Shown piece by piece: positions 20,920 through 29,499 of a stretch of DNA of 64,000 bases (position 1 is the stretch's first letter; every line of letters starts with the position of its first letter). The stretch covers positions 27,649 through 91,648 of the forward strand of contig JAMCQP010000038.1 of NCBI GenBank assembly GCA_023381695.1. Direction: 5' to 3'. Made by a program: the position numbers and the translations under genes. The stretch comes from Bacillota bacterium (GTDB lineage Bacteria > Bacillota > UBA5301 > JAMCQP01). The notes below the pieces were generated by a model. It was not told the origin of the DNA. It saw only the letters and a list, made by a program, of their open reading frames with translations, and did no database searches.

Positions 20920-22128
20920 ATGGAAGAAAGACCGGTAGTAGTGCTGGGAGGAGGCATCTCCAAGTTTGCCGCGGAGCGCAGGGACGGGACGATCCGCGAC
21001 TGGATGGTGGAGGCCGTCCAGGAAGCAGTCCAGGATGCCGGCGTGGAGATCGAGGAGATCGAGCACGCCACCACAAGCTATTTTAGTGACCACTTCGACA
21101 AGCAGCTCAAGCAGGGGGCGATCTTCCACGACTCCATCGGGATGTGCCCGAAACCCAACGTCCGGGTGGAAGGGGGCGGCGGAACCGGCGGGTTGGCCTT
21201 GCGCAACGCCTATGCGTATCTCAAGGCGGGGCTCTGCGACAGCATGATCGTCTACGGGGCCGAGAATATGGGCCGTCACGTACCTTCCGACGTTTCGCAA
21301 CAGTTTATTGCCATGGCTTCGGACACCGACTGGGAATATCTGGTGGGCGGCTTTTATATCGCCTACTACGCGGTGATGATCCAGGAGCACATGCGCCGGT
21401 ACGGCACCACCGAGGAGCAGATGGCCATGGTTTCGGTGAAGAACCACCGCAACGCTCTACATAATCCAAAGGCGCACGGGCCGATGAAGATCACCGTGGA
21501 GGATGTGATGAAATCGCCGATGATCGCCGCCCCTTACAAGCGGCTGGACTGCAGCCTGCTCTCCGACGGCGCCGCCTGCCTGATCCTTTCCACCGAGGAA
21601 TGGGCCAAAAAACACGCCAAATCCTGGCAGGCCAAACCGCACATCTATTTTGCCGGCACCGGCTGCGGCACGGACTTCATGCGCATGGGCGACCGGCCCC
21701 GGCCCAACCCGGGCATCTGCCATTTCCGCGGCAAACAGGTGGCCTCCCAGCAGGCGTATGCCATGGCCGGGATCAAGAACCCCCTCAAAGAGATCGACGT
21801 GGCGGAGATCCATGACGCCTATTCCGGCGTGGAGATCCAGAGCTACGAGGACCTGGGCTTTTGCAAGCACGGCGAAGGCGGGCGTCTTCTGGAGGAGGGC
21901 GTCTTCGATCTGGGCGGCGAGCTGCCCTGCAACACCTCTGGAGGGTTGATCGGCTTTGGCCATCCGGTGGGTGCCACGGGCGTCGCGCAAGGAGTTGAAA
22001 TTATGCTCCAGTTGCGTGGCGAGGCCGGCCCCGGGCGGCAGGTGAAGGGCGCCAGGCGGGGGCTGATGGACAGCCACGGCGGTACCGGAACCTTTGTGGC
22101 GGTAAACATCTTCGAGAGGAGGGACTAG
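20920..22128 (+). CDS. Thiolase-like protein (SCP-x/DUF35-partner type)
   Basis: VEGGGGTGGLALRNAYAYLKAG, NTSGGLIGFGHPVGATGVAQ; paired with DUF35 gene. Confidence 0.88.
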   Translation: MEERPVVVLGGGISKFAAERRDGTIRDWMVEAVQEAVQDAGVEIEEIEHATTSYFSDHFDKQLKQGAIFHDSIGMCPKPNVRVEGGGGTGGLALRNAYAYLKAGLCDSMIVYGAENMGRHVPSDVSQQFIAMASDTDWEYLVGGFYIAYYAVMIQEHMRRYGTTEEQMAMVSVKNHRNALHNPKAHGPMKITVEDVMKSPMIAAPYKRLDCSLLSDGAACLILSTEEWAKKHAKSWQAKPHIYFAGTGCGTDFMRMGDRPRPNPGICHFRGKQVASQQAYAMAGIKNPLKEIDVAEIHDAYSGVEIQSYEDLGFCKHGEGGRLLEEGVFDLGGELPCNTSGGLIGFGHPVGATGVAQGVEIMLQLRGEAGPGRQVKGARRGLMDSHGGTGTFVAVNIFERRD

Positions 22129-22129
22129 T

Positions 22130-22648
22130 ATGGCAAAGATTTTGAACAAACGGGAGGTGCTGACCGTTCCCAACCCCGCGGCTGCTTACCAGAAGGAGGA
22201 CCCCTTTGCGGACTTCCGGGAGGTGGAGATGCTTGAACTGCACTGGGAACAGACTTACCACCACAGCCTCGGCAAGTATTCCAAGTTCTTCCTGGAGCTG
22301 GAGAAGAAGCGCTTCCTGGCCACCAAATGTCCCAAATGCGGCAAGGTGTGGACGCCGCCCCGCCCGGTTTGCCCCCATGACCTCCAGGTGACGAAGTGGG
22401 TGGAACTCAGTGGTGAAGGAACTCTGGAGGGGTATTCCATCTGCGAGTTCGCCCCGGCCTTCGTTTCCAGCGAAAAACCCTACGTTCTGGCCTATGTTGC
22501 CCTTGACGGCGCGGATACCCTCTTTTGCCATCAATTGCGCCACTTCGGCGACCGGTCGAATATCAAAACCGGCATGCGGGTGCGCGTGGCCTATGCCGAG
22601 GGGGAGGTGGCGCACCCCATTCGCCTGATGTACTTTGAGCCGGTGTGA
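22130..22648 (+). CDS. Zn-ribbon/OB-fold protein (DUF35 type)
   Basis: CPKCGKVWTPPRPVCPHD, then ELSGEGTLEGYSICEFAP OB-fold. Confidence 0.9.
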   Translation: MAKILNKREVLTVPNPAAAYQKEDPFADFREVEMLELHWEQTYHHSLGKYSKFFLELEKKRFLATKCPKCGKVWTPPRPVCPHDLQVTKWVELSGEGTLEGYSICEFAPAFVSSEKPYVLAYVALDGADTLFCHQLRHFGDRSNIKTGMRVRVAYAEGEVAHPIRLMYFEPV

Positions 22649-22705
22649 GGTTCTGGGCCAGCAAACGAAGGAGCCGCTTGAAACTGGAGAAAAGGGGGGT
22701 TCACG

Positions 22706-23845
22706 GTGGATTTCCAGTTGACCGACGAACAGAGAATGACCCAGAAGATGGTCCATGACTTTGCGGAGCGGGAATTGGCGCCGATCGCGGCGGAGATCGA
22801 TGAAGAGAGCCGTTTTCCCGGGGAGATCGTGGGCAAGATGGCCGAATTGGGGTTGTTCGGCCTGCCCTTTCCGGAGGAGTACGGCGGCGCCGGCCCGGAT
22901 ACCCTGGCCTACGCCATCGCGGTGGAAGAGATCTCCCGGGTAAGCGCTTCAACAGGGATCACGTTTGCGGCGCATTGCTCTTTGGGGACGGCGCCCCTGT
23001 ACCTCTTTGGAACGCCTGAACAGAAGGAAAGATGGCTCTTTCCATTAATTCGCGGGAAGTTCCTCGGGGCTTTCGGCCTGACCGAGCCCAACGCCGGTTC
23101 CGACGCCGGGGGGACCCAGACCACGGCGGTCAGGGATGGGGACGAATGGGTGATCAACGGTTCCAAATGCTTTATCACCAATGCCAGCTACGCCGGGGTG
23201 GTGGTGATCACCGCGCTGACCGCAAAGGGGCAGGGAAGCCGGGGGATCAGCTCGATCATCGTGCCGGCCGGGACGCGGGGATTCAGCATCGGCAAGAAGT
23301 ACCGGAAACTGGGGCTTCAGGCCTCGGATACCGCCGAGCTCATCTTTGAGGATTGCCGGGTCCCGCTGGCCAACCTGCTGGGGCGCGAAGGCCAGGGGTT
23401 CAAGCAGTTTCTGGAGATTCTGGACGGCGGGCGGATCGGCATCGCCGCCATGGCGGTGGGGATCGCCCAGGGATGCCTGGACGCCTCGTTGAAGTACGCC
23501 AGGGAAAGGGTGCAATTCGGGCAGAGCATCTCCAAGTTCCAGGCGATCCAGTTCAAGCTGGCGGACATGGCCACGCAGATCGAGCTGGCCAGGCTGGCCA
23601 CCTGGCGCGCCGCCTGGCTCAAGGACCACCACCAGCCCTTCACCAAAGAGGCGGCCATGGCCAAGCTCTTCGCTTCGGAGACCGCCTCGTGGGCGGCCGG
23701 CCAGGCCGTCCAGATCCACGGCGGGTACGGGTACATGAAGGAATATCCGGTCGAGAGGTACTTCCGGGACGCCAAGCTGACCGAGATCGGCGAAGGAACC
23801 TCGGAGATCCAGCGGCTGGTGATCGCCAGGCAATTAGGTTGTTGA
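22706..23845 (+). CDS. Acyl-CoA dehydrogenase
   Basis: GTG start; [53 protein letters not shown]. Confidence 0.94.
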   Translation: MDFQLTDEQRMTQKMVHDFAERELAPIAAEIDEESRFPGEIVGKMAELGLFGLPFPEEYGGAGPDTLAYAIAVEEISRVSASTGITFAAHCSLGTAPLYLFGTPEQKERWLFPLIRGKFLGAFGLTEPNAGSDAGGTQTTAVRDGDEWVINGSKCFITNASYAGVVVITALTAKGQGSRGISSIIVPAGTRGFSIGKKYRKLGLQASDTAELIFEDCRVPLANLLGREGQGFKQFLEILDGGRIGIAAMAVGIAQGCLDASLKYARERVQFGQSISKFQAIQFKLADMATQIELARLATWRAAWLKDHHQPFTKEAAMAKLFASETASWAAGQAVQIHGGYGYMKEYPVERYFRDAKLTEIGEGTSEIQRLVIARQLGC

Positions 23846-23924
23846 ACCACCAGGGAGGGATCCCGGTTTGCAGGGGCGAAAAATGATGTGACGATATTGG
23901 TGATATTAATGGAAGGTGGACTCG

Positions 23925-24737
23925 ATGCAGTTTACATGGCATGGTTCCGCAAGCTATACCATCAGAGCCGGGGGGACGGAGTTCCTTGTGGATCCGTCCT
24001 TTTCGCGCAAGGAGGAGTATGGGGATTGGTTTTTGGCCAATCCCCACGCCCCTGATTTTCCGGAATACGCCAGGAACCGTCGGCCGAACTACGTGCTGAT
24101 CACCCATGGGCACCCGGACCATTTCGACCTTCATACGGTGCGCAAGCTCTGGGCGGAAAAGGGCCCGGTCTTTGTGGGAAGCAAGGATGTGACGGAGACC
24201 ATTCACCGGGAGTTTGCGGTCCCCGGAGATCATCTGATCTCGCTGGAGCCGGGTGGCGAGGTTGGAGTGCATGAGCTCGTCAAGATCCGCGCCTTTGCCG
24301 GCGTGCACTGGTTTACCGGCGAAGAGGGACGGCGTTCGGCGGAGAAATTTGCGAAGCGCCCCGACCGGTATGGCGCGATGCCCTGCGGGGGGCCGATGTT
24401 GAGTTTTCTACTGGAAACGCCCGAGGGAAGGGTTTTCATCAGCGGCGACACGAAGTTGGAGGGAATCCCGGCGGTCCGGGCCGACGTGGCCATCCTGTGC
24501 GTGGGTGGACAGGCCCTGAATTCGGTGACCAAACAGCCGGAGACTCCCATCATCACCCCGGAAGAAGCCAGGGACGCATTGAGGCGCCTGGGCGCCGGGG
24601 TGGTGATTCCGGTTCATTACGACTATGACATCTTTCTGGGCAGTCTGGATCTGCGAGATGTCAAGGCGGATCTCGAACAAGCACCTGGGAAGCCCCGGGT
24701 GATCATGGCGCCTTACAACCAGGAGATCGAGCTATGA
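23925..24737 (+). CDS. MBL-fold metal-dependent hydrolase
   Basis: LITHGHPDHFDLHTVRKL; FISGDTKLEGIPAVRADVAILCVGG; VVIPVHYDYD. Confidence 0.85.
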   Translation: MQFTWHGSASYTIRAGGTEFLVDPSFSRKEEYGDWFLANPHAPDFPEYARNRRPNYVLITHGHPDHFDLHTVRKLWAEKGPVFVGSKDVTETIHREFAVPGDHLISLEPGGEVGVHELVKIRAFAGVHWFTGEEGRRSAEKFAKRPDRYGAMPCGGPMLSFLLETPEGRVFISGDTKLEGIPAVRADVAILCVGGQALNSVTKQPETPIITPEEARDALRRLGAGVVIPVHYDYDIFLGSLDLRDVKADLEQAPGKPRVIMAPYNQEIEL

Positions 24738-24828
24738 GGAGCCGGGAGATAGGCGGAACCGAGGGGCAAACTCACTGAAAGGCCAAGGGTGTCGGGGAAC
24801 GAGGGTAAGGAGTATGTGGGGAAAGATC

Positions 24829-24853
24829 AGGAGGCGGTTAATGCCCGCCTCCT
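24829..24853 (-). terminator. Hairpin, probable terminator of amidase gene
   Basis: AGGAGGCGG...CCGCCTCCT stem just beyond the stop at 24882. Confidence 0.45.
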
Positions 24854-24881
24854 GCAAATTTATGGTGTTGCCCGTGATGAT

Positions 24882-25523
24882 CTAGGGCGCCACGCCGTAA
24901 TGATCAGCGACGCCCTGGTAGATGTAGTAGCCTTCGCGCCAGGTGTAACCAGCGTCTTTCAGGCGGGCTTCCTCATAGGGATTGCTGATGAAGGAAGCCT
25001 CGGTGAGAATGGCCGGCATATTGGTGTACTTCAGCACGTAGAAGCCAGCGGTCAGCGCGCCACGGTTGGGCAGGCCCATGCCGGCAAGCAACCTGGCATG
25101 CACTTTATCACGAAGGTCAAAGCTGGCGGAGCTGCCGTAGTAGTATGCGTAGGTTTCGGTCCCATTTACGCTCGGATCGGTCGAGGCGTTGTGGTGGACC
25201 GATATGAAGCGGTTGGCGCCCCAATTGTTCGCTAAGGCGACACGATCCGCCAGGCTGACATCCACATCGGTGGTTCGGGTCATCTGCACGGTGGCGTAAC
25301 CGTACTCCACCAGGCAGTTTTTGAGTACGGTGCCCACCCGGAGGTTGACTGCTTTTTCGGTGAGGCCGGTCGGCCCGACCGCCCCGGGATCACTGCCACC
25401 ATGGCCGGGATCCACGGTGATCTTCACGCCGGTCAACCCACCGGTGGCCATTACCGGCGAAACCAGCGCGAAGACGAGAGCGAGAGCCACAACTGCGAGG
25501 GTCGCAAACTTCACCTTTTTCAT
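24882..25523 (-). CDS. N-acetylmuramoyl-L-alanine amidase (Amidase_3), exported
   Basis: Signal peptide; VKITVDPGHGGSDPGAVG; FISVHHNAS; ILTEASFISNP. Confidence 0.92.
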   Translation of the reverse strand: MKKVKFATLAVVALALVFALVSPVMATGGLTGVKITVDPGHGGSDPGAVGPTGLTEKAVNLRVGTVLKNCLVEYGYATVQMTRTTDVDVSLADRVALANNWGANRFISVHHNASTDPSVNGTETYAYYYGSSASFDLRDKVHARLLAGMGLPNRGALTAGFYVLKYTNMPAILTEASFISNPYEEARLKDAGYTWREGYYIYQGVADHYGVAP

Positions 25524-25631
25524 TGGAAAACCTCCTTGATTTTTTAATTTTGAACTGTCCTGTTGTAATTGTGGACCTCCCTTTGGTACTCAGGCTGCGG
25601 TCTTGGCAACCACCTCCCCTCAAAGCAGGAA

Positions 25632-26969
25632 TCAGAATCGATAATCCAGGCTTAGCGCGGCTCTGGCGTAATTGGTGGCGGCGAAGAACCAGCGCTGGTA
25701 AGAAGCCTCCAGCTCCGTATTTTGCCGGACGGCTTTGGTGGCTTTCAGCAAAAGATTGCCTTCCCAGGGGCTGCCCTGGGGGTGGGCCAGGGTTGTTTCC
25801 ACGTCGAAGACCAGCGAGGGATCGAACAATCTGGAATAGTTGACTTGCAGTCCGGTGCTGCCGCGGGGCAGGTCGATCTCTCCCCCGGCCTGGCCGAGAT
25901 TGCTGGCCATGGGGGTAAACCAGGGTGAAAGGCTGCCTGCGTTGACATTGAGCAGATAATCCTTTCCTTGCAGGAGGTCGATACTCAGGAGCCCGGCGCC
26001 AACCCATCCGGGGAAAGCATCGTAGGAGGAGGGGCTGGCTTTAAACCCCGCCACTTCCACCACGGCGGTTCGCCCCCAGAGAACCCCCTTGTAGTCGCAA
26101 CTGGCGCCCATTTCCCCGGCCAGCCCGGAAAGAAGAAGGTTAACGCCATGCCATCCGCTTTTTCCCGGGGTTGCCCAGCGGGCAGCCAGATATTCATCAG
26201 AGCCGTAAACATAATTGAGCGGCCGGCCGCCATAGGCGTAATCAGCGGTCTGGCGGTTATACACCAGGCTCAGGCGCCCTTTCCCCACGGTGGAATCAAA
26301 TTGGACCCCCTCAAAGGCATCGAAGGGGTTGGCCGCCAGGATGCCCAGCGGCCCCAGCTTGAATCTCTGCCGGCCGATGGTAAGCAGGCCCCGGCTGGTG
26401 GCGATGCGGAGGAAAGCTTCATCGGTGAAGAGGTGATCGCTGTTTGCTTCCCGGCCCGCATCGGGGACCCCCCAGAGTTTTTGGTTTTTCAAGGCCAGGG
26501 TCGCGGTGGCTTCCCGGCTGAGATAGGTCTCAAACCGCAGGCTGAGTTCGTGGCCAACCTGGGGGAGGGTTCCCAAAAACGGCCGCTGTGGCAAGGGGGC
26601 TGCGGCCTCTTCCGGATCTGTTCCGGGGAGAAGGCCGCCCCAGCTCTCCCCGGTTAGCCGGAAATCCCCGCTGATGGTAAACAGTGGTGTTTCCTGCCCC
26701 AGGGCCTTCAATCGTTGCTCCACTTCCGAAAAACGCATGTCCAGGGCCGCCCGTTCGTCCTGAAGTTCCCCGAGGAGCGCGGCGATGGTTTTTGCGGATG
26801 AAGGATCGAGGGTTTGTTGGCCAGCCGGGGCGGCATTTACCGGCGCCGGAAATGCCGGCGCCCAGAATAGAGTTGCGAGGAGCGGAAAAAAGCCGGAAAT
26901 GAGCGCCCTGGTCAATTTATTACGGACGCATTTATCGCGGCAGCCTTGGCAATCCTTTGCGAAGCTCAT
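25632..26969 (-). CDS. Putative outer-membrane beta-barrel protein
   Basis: Exported; N-terminal coiled-coil stretch then repeated amphipathic strands; C-terminal ALSLDYRF. Confidence 0.65.
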   Translation of the reverse strand: MSFAKDCQGCRDKCVRNKLTRALISGFFPLLATLFWAPAFPAPVNAAPAGQQTLDPSSAKTIAALLGELQDERAALDMRFSEVEQRLKALGQETPLFTISGDFRLTGESWGGLLPGTDPEEAAAPLPQRPFLGTLPQVGHELSLRFETYLSREATATLALKNQKLWGVPDAGREANSDHLFTDEAFLRIATSRGLLTIGRQRFKLGPLGILAANPFDAFEGVQFDSTVGKGRLSLVYNRQTADYAYGGRPLNYVYGSDEYLAARWATPGKSGWHGVNLLLSGLAGEMGASCDYKGVLWGRTAVVEVAGFKASPSSYDAFPGWVGAGLLSIDLLQGKDYLLNVNAGSLSPWFTPMASNLGQAGGEIDLPRGSTGLQVNYSRLFDPSLVFDVETTLAHPQGSPWEGNLLLKATKAVRQNTELEASYQRWFFAATNYARAALSLDYRF

Positions 26970-27007
26970 CGTTGCCAGCCCCTGTCATAAGCCGTTAACG
27001 CCATAAC

Positions 27008-28387
27008 TCAAAAATCGTAGCTCAAGACGGTTCGGAAACGGCCGAATGTGCCGTCGTCCCCGGAAAAGCGCCGGTATTGCAGGGAAAGATGGAGGGCCGT
27101 GCTCAAGGATCTGGAAATGCCAATCTCCGATTCGCTCACGGGTTCAGGGATCCCGTCGCCCAGGCGGCGATACAGGCCCAGGTGTTCCAGGGAAAACCGC
27201 CAATCTCCCGGCAACTGGCGGGTTAAGAGCAGGTCATAGCCCGTGTGCCCCGGGAGGAATCGCATGGAGTTTCCCGGGGAGATGGCTGAGTAATGTGGAT
27301 CGAAGTCTGGCGGAAAAGTTCCGATCGTCAAATCCAGTTTGCCTGGCGGGGCGTCCCAGAGCGGCCAACGGGCCACGCCGCCCACGCCCCACCTTTCCCC
27401 GTGTTGCCGGGTATACCCGGCGATCTCCGCGACCAGCCGCCTATTTAAAACCAGGCCGCTCAAATCTAGACTGGCTCCTTCTTCCATCTCAAAACCGCTG
27501 GCCAGGAGGTTGAATCCCGCCGTCCAGCTTCCAAGGGCCTTTTCAAGCCGGAGAGCGGCGTATTCGTCGGAACGGTAAACATAGTTGGTGTTGGGGTAGT
27601 ATTCGGTGTTCAACCGCCCCACGGCCAGAGTGTTGCGGAAGGCCGGGGCGCCGGCGGTGAGGTCGAGGCGGACCAATTCCAGGGGAAAGCTCAACCCCTC
27701 GTCCACCCGGGGCGACAGGTCGCTTAAAAGGCCCAGCGGTCCCAACGTAAAATACTGCCGGCCGATGATCAGATCGCCGGATCTCCAGGGGAAGGTGGCA
27801 TACAGTTCTTCAATCGAGAGCGGGTCTCTCGGAAAGGTGGCGACGCCGTAACTGGCGGTGGAGTACCCGTCCACACCCCAGAAGCCGTAGTTGCGCAAAC
27901 CAAGATGGAAACCGGAATCGGCCAATCGTGCGTCAATCTTCAGCGAGGCGATCTGCCGGACGCCGGGGATGCTGCCACCGGCCAGGGAAGCCTGCACCTC
28001 CTCCTGATGCTTGTCGACGGGAGAAGGCCAGGGTAGAATACCATGGTAGGCTTCCAGGTACCAGGTAAGACCTCCGACGATGCGGGCCTTTCGTAGCGAG
28101 CCAAGTTCCGTAACGGCGGCTTCGGCTGTGTTAACCCGGTTGCCCAGGTTCGCCAGCGCATCGGCCAACTCCAAAAGCGCTTTTTCCAGATCCTCCCTTT
28201 GCGCTTGCGACAAGAGGCCGGGGATGCCAATTTGTTCGGGGGTGGGGGGCAACAGCGAAGAATCGGCCTGTTCAGCCCGGGAAGGCGGAGCGACCGCCAG
28301 AATTGTTGTGGAAAAGATGAAAAGCAGGAGCAGCCAAAACTGAAAAAGGGAGAAAGGACAAAATACCGGAAATCTTTGCCCGATCAT
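27008..28387 (-). CDS. Putative outer-membrane beta-barrel protein, paralogue of 25632-26969
   Basis: Shared architecture (IGRQ(R/Y)F(K/T)LGPLGIL/LLS, NYVYGSDEYLAAR / NYVYRSDEYAALR); C-terminal RTVLSYDF. Confidence 0.65.
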   Translation of the reverse strand: MIGQRFPVFCPFSLFQFWLLLLFIFSTTILAVAPPSRAEQADSSLLPPTPEQIGIPGLLSQAQREDLEKALLELADALANLGNRVNTAEAAVTELGSLRKARIVGGLTWYLEAYHGILPWPSPVDKHQEEVQASLAGGSIPGVRQIASLKIDARLADSGFHLGLRNYGFWGVDGYSTASYGVATFPRDPLSIEELYATFPWRSGDLIIGRQYFTLGPLGLLSDLSPRVDEGLSFPLELVRLDLTAGAPAFRNTLAVGRLNTEYYPNTNYVYRSDEYAALRLEKALGSWTAGFNLLASGFEMEEGASLDLSGLVLNRRLVAEIAGYTRQHGERWGVGGVARWPLWDAPPGKLDLTIGTFPPDFDPHYSAISPGNSMRFLPGHTGYDLLLTRQLPGDWRFSLEHLGLYRRLGDGIPEPVSESEIGISRSLSTALHLSLQYRRFSGDDGTFGRFRTVLSYDF

Positions 28388-28536
28388 TTAGCTCACCATA
28401 CTTTTAGGCTTTTAAAAATATATTCGTTTGGGGATGGGAAAATCCTCCTCCAGTGTCCTTTATGGTGTCCTTTTCTGGTGTCCGGAAGACGGACAGTGTC
28501 CATCCGGCGGGATCAATCCCCGAAGACCGGTGGCCC

Positions 28537-28648
28537 TGGAACCGGCCGCAGGGAACCGGCAGCCTGGGGTCAGCGGCAGGGAACTGGCGGCAGGGAACTG
28601 GCGGCAGGGAACTGGCAGCAGGGAACTGGCAGCAGGGGACCAGCGACC
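28537..28648. repeat. Eight tandem 14-bp repeats (consensus GGGAACTGGCRGCA)
   Basis: Units start at 28537, 28551, 28565, 28579, 28593, 28607, 28621, 28635; the four central units nearly identical, edges degenerate. Confidence 0.85.
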
Positions 28649-28681
28649 TGCGAGGGATGTTGCCCGGTGAAGGCAACCTCC

Positions 28682-28697
28682 CGGCACGTTTTTTGCT
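28682..28697 (+). promoter_or_regulatory. Sigma-54-like promoter upstream of DUF2889 gene
   Basis: CGGCACGTTTTTTGCT; GG 28683 and GC 28695 (12-nt spacing). Confidence 0.6.
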
Positions 28698-28735
28698 ATA
28701 ACTTATCCCGATAACATGGACTTGGGGGAGATCCA

Positions 28736-29260
28736 GTGATTCTTTTACAACGTGAACGAACAATTGTCGCTCAGGATCTGAGGGACGATCAACTGCTTTT
28801 TCATGCGCATCTCAAGGACGAGGCGCATGTCATGGACGTTCAACTGGTGGTTGGGCAGGCAGACGGCGTGGTAATTTCGGCTTACGCCACAATGGGGGAT
28901 GTGCCGCATGGGGATCTCTGCCGCCAGGCGCTTGGCAACGTGGAAAAATTGGTAGGGATAAAGATTGCTCCCGGATCAGCCAAAAAAGTGTGGGAAACGG
29001 TCGGCGGCCCTCATGGGTGCGTGCACCTGGCGGAACTCGTGGTGGATGCATTTCGAGCCTATGTGCCTTCCCTGTCCACCATCAAGATCAGAGATCTGAA
29101 GAAGCGGTATGAGAAGAACGGGCTGGAGGGCGGGGAGATCCGGGCGAGGATCACGGAGGATTTTTCAGCCCTGGCGGGCGAGTTGCTCCCCAGCAGTTGC
29201 CTGGCTTATCCAAAAGCCGGCCAAAATAAAAAAAGGAAAACGTTGGTCGGGGGAGAATAA
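28736..29260 (+). CDS. DUF2889-family protein
   Basis: AQDLRDDQLLFHAHLKDEAHVMDVQLVV...GPHGCVHLAELVVDAFRAYVP; GTG start after GGGGGAG. Confidence 0.75.
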   Translation: MILLQRERTIVAQDLRDDQLLFHAHLKDEAHVMDVQLVVGQADGVVISAYATMGDVPHGDLCRQALGNVEKLVGIKIAPGSAKKVWETVGGPHGCVHLAELVVDAFRAYVPSLSTIKIRDLKKRYEKNGLEGGEIRARITEDFSALAGELLPSSCLAYPKAGQNKKRKTLVGGE

Positions 29261-29308
29261 TCCTTTGTAAAGTCTCAACTGGCTTGTCGTTAAAAGACCG
29301 ATACTGGC

Positions 29309-29384
29309 GTGTTACCGGAGACATTTTTCGCCGGGCATGAGCTGGAAAGAGGTGCATTGCACTCTTTACGGCTCATTTTATTTT
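29309..29384 (+). promoter_or_regulatory. GlcT/LicT-type RAT antiterminator overlapping an intrinsic terminator
   Basis: CGTGTTACCGG...CGCCGGGCATGAG, then ATGAGCtggAAAGAGGTGC...GCACTCTTTacgGCTCATtttatttt; matches the 33926-34012 copy. Confidence 0.85.
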
Positions 29385-29499
29385 CCGGCACGCCGGCCAG
29401 GGAGGTGAGAGGTAGAGGGGCTGGGTCACGCCATTGCGCGGCAAGGAAATTTTTTTGCAGAGTCTCAAGGGAGTATGAGGATTGAGGAGGGAAGTACGT

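Noticed and set aside
28537-28648. CRISPR array
   Set aside because: 14-bp direct tandem units with no spacers and no cas genes.
28404-28763. ORFs reading through the 14-bp repeats (28199-28714, 28404-28763, 28428-28701) as repeat proteins
   Set aside because: Open in several frames on both strands because the repeat lacks stops; no RBS or domain.
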